Assembly: GCA_048265065.1 (NCBI GenBank) | Contig: JBLXCH010000002.1 | Location: 27,828 to 91,827 of the forward strand | Source: Motiliproteus sp048265065 | GTDB lineage: Bacteria > Pseudomonadota > Gammaproteobacteria > Pseudomonadales > Balneatricaceae | Reading direction: 5' to 3' | DNA length: 64,000 nucleotides | Shown: piece by piece, positions 51,856-60,003 of the stretch | How positions within the stretch are numbered: the stretch's first letter is position 1 | Layout: the number at the start of each line of letters is the position of its first letter | Notes under the pieces: model-generated | The model's database searches: none | Told to the model about the DNA's origin: nothing | Seen by the model: only the letters and a program-made list of their open reading frames with translations | Made by a program: the position numbers and the translations under genes

Positions 51856-52751
51856 GGCTTGCGGCCTCGTTTGGCGCGGGGGTGACTGCTGTCGTATACC
51901 TCGGCGAGATGTTTGAAGTCGAGGTGAGTGTAGATTTGTGTCGTGGAAATATCTGCGTGGCCAAGGAGCTCTTGAACCGCTCTCAGGTCGCCACTGGCTT
52001 CAAGCATGTGGCTGGCAAAACTGTGGCGTAACTGGTGCGGGTGTAGTGCTGTTTGGCCGTGGGTAATACCCCACTTTTTGAGTCGTTGTTGTACGCTCCT
52101 TGGCGTCAATCGTGTGCCTTGCTTGCTTACAAAAAGCGCGTTTTCTTCGTAGCTGGCGAGTGTATCACGGTGGTTAAACCAGCGATCCAGCGCAGCTAAG
52201 GCTTTTCTACCAACCGGGAGCATGCGAGTTTTTTGTCCTTTACCGGTGACCCGTAGGCTACCGTCGCGAAAGTCGATATCGGTAAGGTTTAAACTCACGA
52301 GTTCGGCCAAACGTAACCCCGATGAATAGAAAAGCTCTAGCATGGCTAAATCGCGAGTTTCTAACGGGTCATCTGTGGGTTGTTCTAAGAGTTGTTGTAG
52401 TTGGTCTACATCGAGAGATTTAGGGAGCCTTTTCGGTGCTTTGGGCCCACTCACTCCGGTTGCGGGATTAGTATCACAACGACCTTCTTGGTTAAGAAAT
52501 CGGTAGAAAGAACGAATGCTCGATAATTGTCTTTGGATGCTTTTGGCAGCAAGCCCGCGTTGGCGTTGTTGTCCCATGAAGCGCCGGACAGCTGCGCCGT
52601 CGAGAGTCAGCCAAGATAGCTTTCTGTCGTCACAGAACTGCTTTAGCTGGAATAGATCACGTTGATAGTTACTGAGTGTGTGTTCAGATAAACGGCGCGC
52701 ATTACCTAAATAATCGGTAAAATCATCAATCCATTCAGCTAAGTCAGCCAT
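51852..52751 (-). CDS. xerC: Tyrosine recombinase XerC
   Basis: Acts with XerD at dif to resolve chromosome dimers. It has 299 residues: an N-terminal core-binding SAM-like domain (about 1-90) and a catalytic domain with Arg in SSGLRLAEL, the HxxR in HPHQLRHSFASHM, a His in LGHADISTTQ and the nucleophile Tyr in IYTHLDF. It lies in the dapF-DUF484-xerC-yigB order conserved since E. coli, which supports XerC over XerD or a mobile integrase. Confidence 0.96.
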   Translation of the reverse strand: MADLAEWIDDFTDYLGNARRLSEHTLSNYQRDLFQLKQFCDDRKLSWLTLDGAAVRRFMGQQRQRGLAAKSIQRQLSSIRSFYRFLNQEGRCDTNPATGVSGPKAPKRLPKSLDVDQLQQLLEQPTDDPLETRDLAMLELFYSSGLRLAELVSLNLTDIDFRDGSLRVTGKGQKTRMLPVGRKALAALDRWFNHRDTLASYEENALFVSKQGTRLTPRSVQQRLKKWGITHGQTALHPHQLRHSFASHMLEASGDLRAVQELLGHADISTTQIYTHLDFKHLAEVYDSSHPRAKRGRKP

Positions 52752-52754
52752 GAC

Positions 52755-53480
52755 CTAAGGTTCAAGTTCGGTAAAGCCAGCCAAGCGATAAACAACGCGG
52801 CTTAACACTTCGCCAATGTAGTTTAAGAACAATGTGCCCATTCCGCTGTGGAAGTAATTGGCTTGATAACTGCCAATGGCTAAGACACCAATGTTGTTGC
52901 CGCGAACTAAAGGGACTACGGCGGCGGACATGACTTGATCAGGCTTGCTAGGGAATAGGGCGGCACGTTGGTGATCTTTTAATGTGCCGCATATAGCCCA
53001 ACTGCTTTCTGTGATCGTTTCGAGTTGTGCTTTGGCATCCGCAGGGGTCATCACGACAAGGTTATTAGCCTTGAGTGAAGTGTTATCAGAAAACACCACA
53101 AGCTGCACGACATCGCCATTAAAGTCTTGGCACAAGCCTTCTTCCAAAGAGACGATTAATTCCTCGAGGCTGTGAGCTTCTAATAAATTGATGACTAAAC
53201 GGCGGCACTTATCGAACTGCAAATCGTTGTGTCTTGCCGTGTCGATGAGTTGTTCCATTTGCTCTTTTAGCTGGCGGTTGTCTTTGCGAAGTAAACTGGT
53301 TTGACGCTCGACGAGCGAGACTGTACCCGCTTGCTGGTGAGGAATAGTGATACCCGTCAACAGTGATTCATTGTCAGCGAAGAAGTTAGGGTTTTGCTGT
53401 AAAAAAGCTTTTACTTGATCGGCAGATAGAGTTGCTGCTGTTTCGGTGTTTGCGGTGTCTTTGTTGGGTAAATCACTCAT
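52755..53480 (-). CDS. DUF484 family protein
   Basis: A 241-residue protein of the DUF484 (YigA) family: an N-terminal helical region with VKAFLQQNPNFFADNESLL, a coiled coil around 60-95, and a C-terminal GAF-like domain with VVPLVRGNNIGVLAIGS. The function is unknown. The location between dapF and xerC is conserved. It lies 3 bases before xerC. Confidence 0.92.
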   Translation of the reverse strand: MSDLPNKDTANTETAATLSADQVKAFLQQNPNFFADNESLLTGITIPHQQAGTVSLVERQTSLLRKDNRQLKEQMEQLIDTARHNDLQFDKCRRLVINLLEAHSLEELIVSLEEGLCQDFNGDVVQLVVFSDNTSLKANNLVVMTPADAKAQLETITESSWAICGTLKDHQRAALFPSKPDQVMSAAVVPLVRGNNIGVLAIGSYQANYFHSGMGTLFLNYIGEVLSRVVYRLAGFTELEP

Positions 53481-53537
53481 TCGCTTTTGGAACTCATGTC
53501 GCTGTATGTGTTGGGTTTTTAATAACGATTTTCGTTA

Positions 53538-54368
53538 CTAAATATAAGTTTGACCTTCAAAAACGGTCGTCGCTGGGCCTGTCATGATGACGGGGTTATC
53601 GCCACCTTTCCACTCGATGACTAACTTTCCGCCGGTGAGTGTCACTTCGACGCGGTCATCAAGCAAACCGCGTAAATGCCCTGAAACTACAGCGGCACAA
53701 GCGCCAGTTCCACAAGCGAGCGTTTCCCCTGAACCGCGCTCAAACACCCGAAGCTTAATATGGCTGCGGTCTACTATTTCCATAAAGCCTATGTTCGCTC
53801 TTTCTGGAAAGTCTGCGTGAGCCTCAAGCTCTGGGCCTAGTGTTTCAACCGGCGCGGTTGCGACGTTATCGACAATAAGTACGCCATGGGGATTGCCCAT
53901 GGATACTGCGCCAATTTCGTAGGTTTCACCAGCTGAAGTAATAGAATAAACGCTCGCTTGTTCGTTAGCCTTAAAAGGAATGTCGGCTGGAATCAGTCTA
54001 GGTTTACCCATATCGACACGAACGTCTGTCTCACCGACTAAGTTGAGATAAATGGGGCCTTTTTGTGTTTGGACGGCAATGGTTTGCTTTCCGGTAAGTT
54101 TTTTATCAACGACGAAACGAGCAAAACAGCGGGCGCCATTGCCGCAGTGCTCTACTTCAGAGCCGTCAGCATTAAAAATGCGATATTTAAAATCCATATC
54201 AGGGTCGGTCGGTGCTTCAACCAGCAATAGCTGATCGAAACCGATACCGAAGTTACGGTCAGCCAAGCGCTTGACGATCGTTTCGTCAATGCGAACACGT
54301 TGTGTCATTAGATCGATAACGGCAAAGTCATTACCGAGACCGTGCATTTTGGTGAAACGTACTAACAT
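53538..54368 (-). CDS. dapF: Diaminopimelate epimerase
   Basis: Cofactor-free epimerisation of LL- to meso-diaminopimelate for lysine and peptidoglycan. It has 276 residues in two similar halves, with the catalytic cysteine pair Cys75 (EHCGNGARC) and Cys220 (LACGTGACAA). MHGLGNDF is near the start. Downstream of lysA on the same strand with a 164-base gap containing a tandem repeat. Confidence 0.97.
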   Translation of the reverse strand: MLVRFTKMHGLGNDFAVIDLMTQRVRIDETIVKRLADRNFGIGFDQLLLVEAPTDPDMDFKYRIFNADGSEVEHCGNGARCFARFVVDKKLTGKQTIAVQTQKGPIYLNLVGETDVRVDMGKPRLIPADIPFKANEQASVYSITSAGETYEIGAVSMGNPHGVLIVDNVATAPVETLGPELEAHADFPERANIGFMEIVDRSHIKLRVFERGSGETLACGTGACAAVVSGHLRGLLDDRVEVTLTGGKLVIEWKGGDNPVIMTGPATTVFEGQTYI

Positions 54369-54401
54369 TGTGTGCGGTTGCCTGTTTCTCTGGATGTATG
54401 G

Positions 54402-54476
54402 GTATTAGTGGTAGCGCTATTAACACTAACGTAATTAACAGTAACGTAATTAGCGGTAAGGCGATTAACTATAACC
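54402..54476. repeat. 15-bp degenerate tandem repeat array between lysA and dapF
   Basis: Five 15-base units on the plus strand: GTATTAGTGGTAGCG, CTATTAACACTAACG, TAATTAACAGTAACG, TAATTAGCGGTAAGG, CGATTAACTATAACC. Consensus roughly NNATTAACANTAACG. The array occupies most of the gap upstream of dapF; it does not coincide with a credible gene. Confidence 0.8.
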
Positions 54477-54532
54477 TAAGTTCGTGGCTCGACGTTGGTT
54501 TTGTCAGCTGCCTTCACCGCTTTTATCTCACG

Positions 54533-55786
54533 TTAAGGAAGCAATTTTTCACCTTTAATTTGGTGCTCGATAGTTTCACGCTCGCGAATCAGATGCATTT
54601 TATTATCATCGACCATGACTTCAGCGGCGCGATTACGTGAATTGTAGTTTGAACTCATCGTAAAGCCGTAAGCGCCGGCGGAACAAACTGCGAGTAGGTC
54701 ACCCGCTTTCAGAGTTAGTTTGCGGTCTTTACCTAAAAAGTCGCCGGTTTCGCAGACCGGACCCACTAAATCCCATTGAGCGGCCTGGCTGTCATCATCG
54801 CTTAGCTGTACTGGGATGATTTCCATGTATGCACTGTAGAGTGCAGGGCGGATCAAATCGTTCATTGCGCCGTCGATAATGGCAAAGTTTTTATCGTCGG
54901 TGATTTTTAAAAACTCTACTTGGGTCAGCATAATACCTGCATTTGCAGCAATCGAACGGCCTGGCTCAAAGACGAGGGCCAGATTGCGGCCAGCAATCTT
55001 TTCACGTACGGCTTGAATGTAGTCATGAATGGAAGGTGGCACTTCATCGGTGTAGCAGACGCCAATGCCGCCGCCTAAATCCATATGCTTAAGTTGAATG
55101 TCCAACTCGGCATCCAGTTGATCGATCAGTTTCAGCAAACGCGCTAAGGCGTCCATAAACGGTTCAGTCGTGGTTAGCTGGGAGCCGATGTGACAATCAA
55201 CACCAACAATCGCAAGATGATCAAGGCTTTTCGCCTTGCTGTACGCTTGTAGCGCTTGGTCGATCGCAATACCGAACTTGTTTTCTTTTAATCCTGTAGA
55301 GATGTAAGGATGCGTTTGTGCATCTACATCAGGATTAACACGCAACGAAATCGGCGCTTTCATGTTGAGCTCAGCAGCAACCTGGTTGATACGGTCTAGT
55401 TCGTCAATTGATTCTACGTTAAAGCAATGAATGCCAGCTTTGAGGGCGGCACGGATTTCATCGGCTTGCTTGGCGACACCGGAAAAAACAACTTTGGTTG
55501 GATCTCCGCCAGCACGAATAACACGCTCTAGCTCTCCAATAGAAACAATATCAAAGCCAGCGCCAAGGCGGGCAAGTACGTTCAAAACGGCAATGTTTGA
55601 GTTGGCTTTGACGGCGTAGCAAATCAGCCCGTCATGACCTTCTAAGGCTTGGGCGTATTCTAGGTAGCTACGTTCCAAAGCGTCTCGTGAATAGACGTAG
55701 GTTGGTGTGCCGTATTCTTTAGCGATAGCGGCTACCGATACTTCTTCGGCAAAGAGCTGGCTATCACGATACTCGAAACTGTCCAT
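54533..55786 (-). CDS. lysA: Diaminopimelate decarboxylase
   Basis: Pyridoxal-phosphate enzyme (alanine racemase fold) making lysine from meso-diaminopimelate. It has 417 residues with the Schiff-base Lys60 in YAVKANSN, the conserved HIGSQL loop, the GGGIGVCYTDEVPP phosphate loop, EPGRSIAANAG, and the catalytic Cys in VCETGDFLGKDR. Between lptM and dapF, as in Pseudomonas. The product of DapF is its substrate, so the two form consecutive steps. Confidence 0.97.
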   Translation of the reverse strand: MDSFEYRDSQLFAEEVSVAAIAKEYGTPTYVYSRDALERSYLEYAQALEGHDGLICYAVKANSNIAVLNVLARLGAGFDIVSIGELERVIRAGGDPTKVVFSGVAKQADEIRAALKAGIHCFNVESIDELDRINQVAAELNMKAPISLRVNPDVDAQTHPYISTGLKENKFGIAIDQALQAYSKAKSLDHLAIVGVDCHIGSQLTTTEPFMDALARLLKLIDQLDAELDIQLKHMDLGGGIGVCYTDEVPPSIHDYIQAVREKIAGRNLALVFEPGRSIAANAGIMLTQVEFLKITDDKNFAIIDGAMNDLIRPALYSAYMEIIPVQLSDDDSQAAQWDLVGPVCETGDFLGKDRKLTLKAGDLLAVCSAGAYGFTMSSNYNSRNRAAEVMVDDNKMHLIRERETIEHQIKGEKLLP

Positions 55787-55841
55787 TAAAAATCCACTAA
55801 ATCACTGGGTAAATGTTGAAAACTATTATTCGATGACTGTG

Positions 55842-55964
55842 CTAAGGCTGTTGCTCAGCCGGGGCTTTCTCGGGTAAAAAAAGAGGCCCTTTTTGGCCGC
55901 AGCCAGATAACGCCGAGACGGCTAGCAGCAATGCCATGGTAAGTGTCATTAAAGAAGGTTTCAC
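55842..55964 (-). CDS. lptM: Small lipoprotein LptM (YifL/LppL family)
   Basis: A 40-residue lipoprotein: signal peptide, lipobox LSGC (Cys22) and the family's GCGQKGPLFLP core. LptM assists maturation of the LptD-LptE lipopolysaccharide translocon. The start is GTG (55964), with GGAG 7 bases upstream; a longer ATG-initiated reading (56099) adds a repeat-derived tail without family similarity. It lies upstream of lysA and divergent from cyaY, the conserved position. Confidence 0.88.
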   Translation of the reverse strand: MKPSLMTLTMALLLAVSALSGCGQKGPLFLPEKAPAEQQP

Positions 55965-56062
55965 CGAGTCTCTCCAGACGTTCTCAAAGCCGACAAGTAT
56001 ACCTGTTGGGTTACCTGTTGCCCATTCTGGAATATACTGTCGACCTTTATTGAGTGGCTGCA

Positions 56063-56098
56063 CTTTGTTGTGTGCTTTGTCGTGTACTTTGTTGTGCA
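56063..56098. repeat. 12-bp tandem repeat (three units) between lptM and cyaY
   Basis: CTTTGTTGTGTG, CTTTGTCGTGTA and CTTTGTTGTGCA in tandem in the lptM/cyaY divergent region. Two variable positions. Confidence 0.75.
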
Positions 56099-56189
56099 CC
56101 GGATAGTGCTCTTTGTTGGCGGCTCAATAGGTATCATTGGCAAGTGGCTAACCGGCTGAGCCAAGTCATAATATGAGTGGAGAGCAGTA

Positions 56190-56507
56190 ATGACAGAGTC
56201 TGAATTCAACGAACGAGTGGATGATATCTTTTTGTCCATAGAAGAGATGCTAGATGACGCTGTGTCAGATATGGATTATGTCACTGTTGGCGGCGTGCTG
56301 ACGGTCACATGTGAGTCGGGACAAAAATTGATTTTCACTCGTCAAGGGCCAGTGCAGCAGTTATGGGTTGCGACTCCAGGTGGTGGCTTTCATTTTGATT
56401 ATGAGAATGGCCAATGGCTTAGAGATACCGATAAGCTGGAGTTTGCTGAGTTTTTGCAGTCGGCTTTGAAAACCTATGCCGATGAAGATTTGGATTTCTC
56501 TTTCTAG
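56190..56507 (+). CDS. cyaY: Frataxin-like iron donor CyaY
   Basis: A 105-residue bacterial frataxin that binds iron and regulates Fe-S cluster assembly on IscS. The N-terminal acidic helix (ESEFNERVDDIFLSIEEML, with VSDMDYVTVGGVLTV) provides the iron-binding ridge; QLWVATPGGGFHFDYENGQWL is the conserved sheet. Divergent from lptM-lysA. Confidence 0.96.
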   Translation: MTESEFNERVDDIFLSIEEMLDDAVSDMDYVTVGGVLTVTCESGQKLIFTRQGPVQQLWVATPGGGFHFDYENGQWLRDTDKLEFAEFLQSALKTYADEDLDFSF

Positions 56508-56613
56508 AAGTTCACGTTGACGTCTATCAACACACATATTTAATTTTTATGGGAACCTCTGGCCTAGAGAAAGCTCTATGTCTGGGACTTTTTTGAGATT
56601 GGAGAAAAACTGA

Positions 56614-57246
56614 ATGAATAAAATGATCACGTGGCTAGCTGCCGCTTTTATGCTGATTGCAGCTCAGCTTACTTTTGCTGAAGACTATCAAGCTGGCGTC
56701 CACTACAAAGTATTAAATCAACCCGTGAGAACGTCCGATGCGAGTAAAGTGGAAGTGGTCGAGATGTTTGGTTATTGGTGCAAATACTGTGCGGCTTTTG
56801 AATCCCATGTGCAGCCGTGGAAGAAAACCCTAGCCGACGACGTAGTCTTTAAACCGACTCCGGTGGTTTTCCGCAGTAACCAAGAAGAATTGGCTAAGGC
56901 TTATTACATCGCAGAAAGCTTGGGCGTGCTCGATAAGACTCATGGTGCCATGTTCAATATGGTTCACAAGCAAGGTCAAGCGCCGGGCTCTCGTGAGCAA
57001 TTAGCGAAGTTTTTCATGAACTATGGCGTATCTGAAAAAGACTTTAACAAAGCCTACAGTTCTTTCACGTTGAACACCGCATTATCTACGGGTCGTAAAA
57101 AAGCGATGGCCTATCAGCTTAATGGTGTGCCGACTTTGGTCGTTAATGGTAAGTACATGATTACAACGTCTTCTGCGGGTGGACAAGCAGAGATGCTAAA
57201 AGTGGCTGATTACCTTGTTGCTAAAGAAAAACAGTCTCAAAAATAG
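56614..57246 (+). CDS. dsbA: Thiol:disulfide interchange protein DsbA
   Basis: Periplasmic oxidase that introduces disulfides into exported proteins. It has 210 residues with a signal peptide (cleavage near TFA-E, residue 22), the redox pair Cys56/Cys59 in FGYWCKYC, a helical insertion and the cis-proline loop GVPTLVVNG (about 171-179). Single gene upstream of the diguanylate cyclase. The stop codon is within a tandem-repeat region. Confidence 0.96.
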   Translation: MNKMITWLAAAFMLIAAQLTFAEDYQAGVHYKVLNQPVRTSDASKVEVVEMFGYWCKYCAAFESHVQPWKKTLADDVVFKPTPVVFRSNQEELAKAYYIAESLGVLDKTHGAMFNMVHKQGQAPGSREQLAKFFMNYGVSEKDFNKAYSSFTLNTALSTGRKKAMAYQLNGVPTLVVNGKYMITTSSAGGQAEMLKVADYLVAKEKQSQK

Positions 57247-57287
57247 ATTGCCCAAGAAAAATAGTTGCTCAGAAAAAACTAGATCTA
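57226..57287 (+). repeat. 15-16-bp degenerate tandem repeat across the dsbA stop codon
   Basis: Four units: GAAAAACAGTCTCAA, AAATAGATTGCCCAA, GAAAAATAGTTGCTCA and GAAAAAACTAGATCTA. The second contains the dsbA stop (57244-57246). Degenerate, so a moderate call. Confidence 0.5.
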
Positions 57288-57387
57288 CTTAATAGTTTTC
57301 ATTGTGGCGAAATGGCGGTTGAGAGTCTGTTGTTCTAAGCTAAATTTACCTTGTCTAGCACAGGCAAGTTAAGTAGGAATAGAGAAT

Positions 57388-58956
57388 ATGGATGACGCCT
57401 CGCTACAAGAGCGTTTTGATATTATGGAAGACGAGCAACAAGTGGCCCAAGAAGCGGGTGAGGCGCTTGTTCGCTTGTTGCAACGTTTGATCACCATAGC
57501 TGAAGGTCAAGATAAAAACTTTGATCAGCAACTATCGGCGATTACCGATATGTTGCAGTCTTTTCCGCCGCCTCCTGCCTTTATTAATCGAGCTAACTCC
57601 ATTGTTTCGAGCAGCGTTAAAGCGGTTCAAGGGCGCGATAATCTACACCAAGATAATTTCGATGCGTTTCAGAAGTTAGGTAGACAGCTATCTAGCTTAG
57701 AACCTGAATCTGATATTGCGTCACAACTTGATGATTTTCTGGATAGCTGTAAGAACCAGGTGGGTCATTTTTATGATTATCCTGAGCTTTTGGGCGTTAT
57801 CGTCGATCTGCAAATGAAAACGCTGCGAAGCGTTGATGAGCGCGGCGCAAAAGGCGGGACACAAAGCAGCGGCGAGGGGGCGAGTGATGAGGCCGATGAG
57901 TCAGAAAACCAAGTTCTGGTGTGCCGTCATATTGGTAGTTTATTACTGAAATTATTAGAAAAAATCACGATTCCAGCCTCAATGCAGCCACGAGCGCGAA
58001 AGTTACTATCGGCGGTGGAGTCTGGGTTTACCTGGGATGAGTTAGAAAAGGTTTTAGCCGACAGTATTGACCTTGCGGTGAAGGCAACGGTTTCTGGACA
58101 CCAAGACTTTGAAGTGTATTTGAAGTCATTAAATTCACAGTTAGGCGACATTCAGTCGTTTTTGACTGAAAGTCGCTCCTATCAAAAAGAAGCGAAAGCT
58201 AGTGCGGATAAACTCGATCAAACGCTTCGCGATGACGTTGCTCAGATGGAAATATCCCTCAACAGTTCTGAGGATCTTGAACAGTTAAAGTGTTCAGTGC
58301 GTGAGCAGCTGTCTGGCATCGTAAGTGCGGTGGATCAGTATCGCGAGGAGCAGACAGACCGTGAAGCTAAAGCAGAAGCGCGTTTAACCGCATTGAATGA
58401 ACGTATCGATGAGATGGAGCGAAAATCTGCAGATGTGCAGAAAAAGCTCGAAGAGCAAAAGCTATTAGCAGCGCTTGATCCGCTGACGGGGTTGCCAAAC
58501 CGTGGCGGCTACGATGAAAAAGTTAAACAGTTGCTTGGCAAAGAAGCGGCACGCTATGCGCCAATGACAATGGTTGTTTGTGATATCGATCACTTCAAGT
58601 CGGTCAATGATGACTATGGCCACCTTGCTGGAGACAACGTACTTCGCATAATCGCGAAAATTCTCCGTGGGGGCGTCAAAGATGCGGATTTTGTCGGACG
58701 TTACGGGGGTGAAGAGTTTGTCATGATGCTGCCGAATACTAAGGCTGCTGATGCAAAGAATGTCCTTGATAAACTTAGAAGAGTCATCCAGCAAAGCCCA
58801 TTTAACTTCAAAGGGAACCCGTTGAGAGTGACTGCTTCATTTGGAATCGCTGAAGCCAATCCCAGCGAAGCTGCCGAAGATCTTTTTGCACGAGCAGATA
58901 AAGTGCTTTATCGAGCGAAAGAAGAAGGTCGTAATCGCTGTCTGATTGCAGATTAA
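57388..58956 (+). CDS. Diguanylate cyclase (GGDEF protein)
   Basis: A 522-residue soluble protein making cyclic di-GMP. Residues 1-270 are a helical N-terminal region without a recognisable sensor domain, then a long coiled coil (about 258-360), and a C-terminal GGDEF domain (about 360-520) with DPLTGLPNRGGY and an active GGEEF at 440-444. The inhibitory I-site position before it reads KDAD, not RxxD, so product inhibition may be absent. No membrane segment is seen. The input signal is unknown. Confidence 0.9.
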   Translation: MDDASLQERFDIMEDEQQVAQEAGEALVRLLQRLITIAEGQDKNFDQQLSAITDMLQSFPPPPAFINRANSIVSSSVKAVQGRDNLHQDNFDAFQKLGRQLSSLEPESDIASQLDDFLDSCKNQVGHFYDYPELLGVIVDLQMKTLRSVDERGAKGGTQSSGEGASDEADESENQVLVCRHIGSLLLKLLEKITIPASMQPRARKLLSAVESGFTWDELEKVLADSIDLAVKATVSGHQDFEVYLKSLNSQLGDIQSFLTESRSYQKEAKASADKLDQTLRDDVAQMEISLNSSEDLEQLKCSVREQLSGIVSAVDQYREEQTDREAKAEARLTALNERIDEMERKSADVQKKLEEQKLLAALDPLTGLPNRGGYDEKVKQLLGKEAARYAPMTMVVCDIDHFKSVNDDYGHLAGDNVLRIIAKILRGGVKDADFVGRYGGEEFVMMLPNTKAADAKNVLDKLRRVIQQSPFNFKGNPLRVTASFGIAEANPSEAAEDLFARADKVLYRAKEEGRNRCLIAD

Positions 58957-59036
58957 CAGGCATGGTGCCACCTCGGTGCTTAGGGCATAATGTGCTGTCA
59001 GCTACATTCCTGCATAAATGAATTAAAGAGAAGGCC

Positions 59037-59113
59037 ATGAACACACCTGATCAGCCCTCAGATACTACACACTTCGGTTACCAGCAAATCCCGACCAATG
59101 AAAAAGAGAAGCA
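59037..59113 (+). repeat. Left copy of a 77-bp duplication at a scaffold gap
   Basis: Identical base for base to 59214-59290. Contains the ubiE ATG and first 25 codons. Ends exactly at the N run. Confidence 0.97.
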
Positions 59114-59213
59114 NNNNNNNNNNNNNNNNNNNNNNNNNNNNNNNNNNNNNNNNNNNNNNNNNNNNNNNNNNNNNNNNNNNNNNNNNNNNNNNNNNNNNNN
59201 NNNNNNNNNNNNN
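59114..59213. other. Assembly gap (100 N) at the start of ubiE
   Basis: Exactly 100 N, with the same 77 bases ending on one side and starting on the other. It is best read as two contigs that overlap by 77 bases but were not merged; no sequence is likely to be missing. Confidence 0.95.
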
Positions 59214-59290
59214 ATGAACACACCTGATCAGCCCTCAGATACTACACACTTCGGTTACCAGCAAATCCCGACCAATGAAAAAGAGAAGCA
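59214..59290 (+). repeat. Right copy of the 77-bp duplication
   Basis: Second copy of the ubiE 5' end; this one continues into the intact gene. Removing one copy and the N run restores the natural junction. Confidence 0.97.
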
Positions 59291-59975
59291 CGTAGCTGAT
59301 GTGTTTCACTCTGTTGCTGCTAAATACGACATCATGAATGACTTGATGTCGTTTGGCGTCCACCGTGTGTGGAAAGCCATCACCATTGAGTACTCAGGTG
59401 TTCGTGCAGGTCAGAAAGTCTTGGACTTGGCAGGTGGCACCGGTGATTTAGCGTTGAAGTTTTCTCAGCTCGTTGGTGAGCAGGGGCAAGTCGTTTTAGC
59501 TGATATTAACGATTCAATGCTACGAGTCGGGCGGGATAAATTACTAGATAAGGGAGCCAGCGGTAATACTCGTTTTGTTCAAGCAAACGCAGAAGCACTT
59601 CCGTTTCCTGATAACACTTTCGACTGCATTACTATTGCTTTTGGCCTTCGTAACGTTACCCATAAGGAAAAAGCTTTGGCGTCTATGGCGCGCGTGTTGA
59701 AGCCCGGTGGTCGCCTTTTAGTGCTTGAGTTTTCTAAACCGGTTAGCCCTGTTATGAGCAAAATGTACGACCTGTACTCGTTTAATCTGCTACCTAAGAT
59801 AGGGAAAATAGTCGTGGATGATGAGGATAGCTATCGTTACTTGGCTGAATCTATCCGTATGCACCCTGATCAAAAAACGCTGAAAGGGATGATGGAAGAA
59901 GCCGGTCTGGTGCAATGTAAATACCATAATATGACCGGTGGTGTAGTGGCGTTACACAAAGGTATTAAGCCTTAA
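59214..59975 (+). CDS. ubiE: Ubiquinone/menaquinone C-methyltransferase UbiE
   Basis: S-adenosylmethionine-dependent C-methylation in ubiquinone (and menaquinone) synthesis. The true protein starts at the ATG at 59214 (same as the one at 59037 after collapsing the gap) and has 253 residues, the normal length. The frame also runs through the N run from 59037, but that is artificial. Motifs: THFGYQQI, VFHSVAAKYDIMNDLMSFGVHR, the SAM loop LDLAGGTGDLA (70-80) and GLRNVTHKEKAL. GAAGG-type ribosome-binding site precedes 59037. First gene of ubiE-ubiB-hisIE-tatABC. Confidence 0.96.
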   Translation: MNTPDQPSDTTHFGYQQIPTNEKEKHVADVFHSVAAKYDIMNDLMSFGVHRVWKAITIEYSGVRAGQKVLDLAGGTGDLALKFSQLVGEQGQVVLADINDSMLRVGRDKLLDKGASGNTRFVQANAEALPFPDNTFDCITIAFGLRNVTHKEKALASMARVLKPGGRLLVLEFSKPVSPVMSKMYDLYSFNLLPKIGKIVVDDEDSYRYLAESIRMHPDQKTLKGMMEEAGLVQCKYHNMTGGVVALHKGIKP

Positions 59976-60003
59976 TTATCGTTACTACTAAGGTCCCAAG
60001 TCT

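Noticed and set aside
54368..54640. 90-codon plus-strand frame that runs through the 15-bp repeat array
   Set aside because: Overlaps the lysA 3' end antisense, is made largely of repeat-derived Asn/Ile/Ser/Gly units and has no ribosome-binding site.
56090..56239. Minus-strand frame covering the lptM/cyaY gap
   Set aside because: Antisense to the cyaY start and out of frame with lptM; no motif.
59037..59290. Genuine tandem duplication of the ubiE 5' end
   Set aside because: Both copies stop exactly at the N run and are identical to the base, which an assembly overlap explains without any biology.
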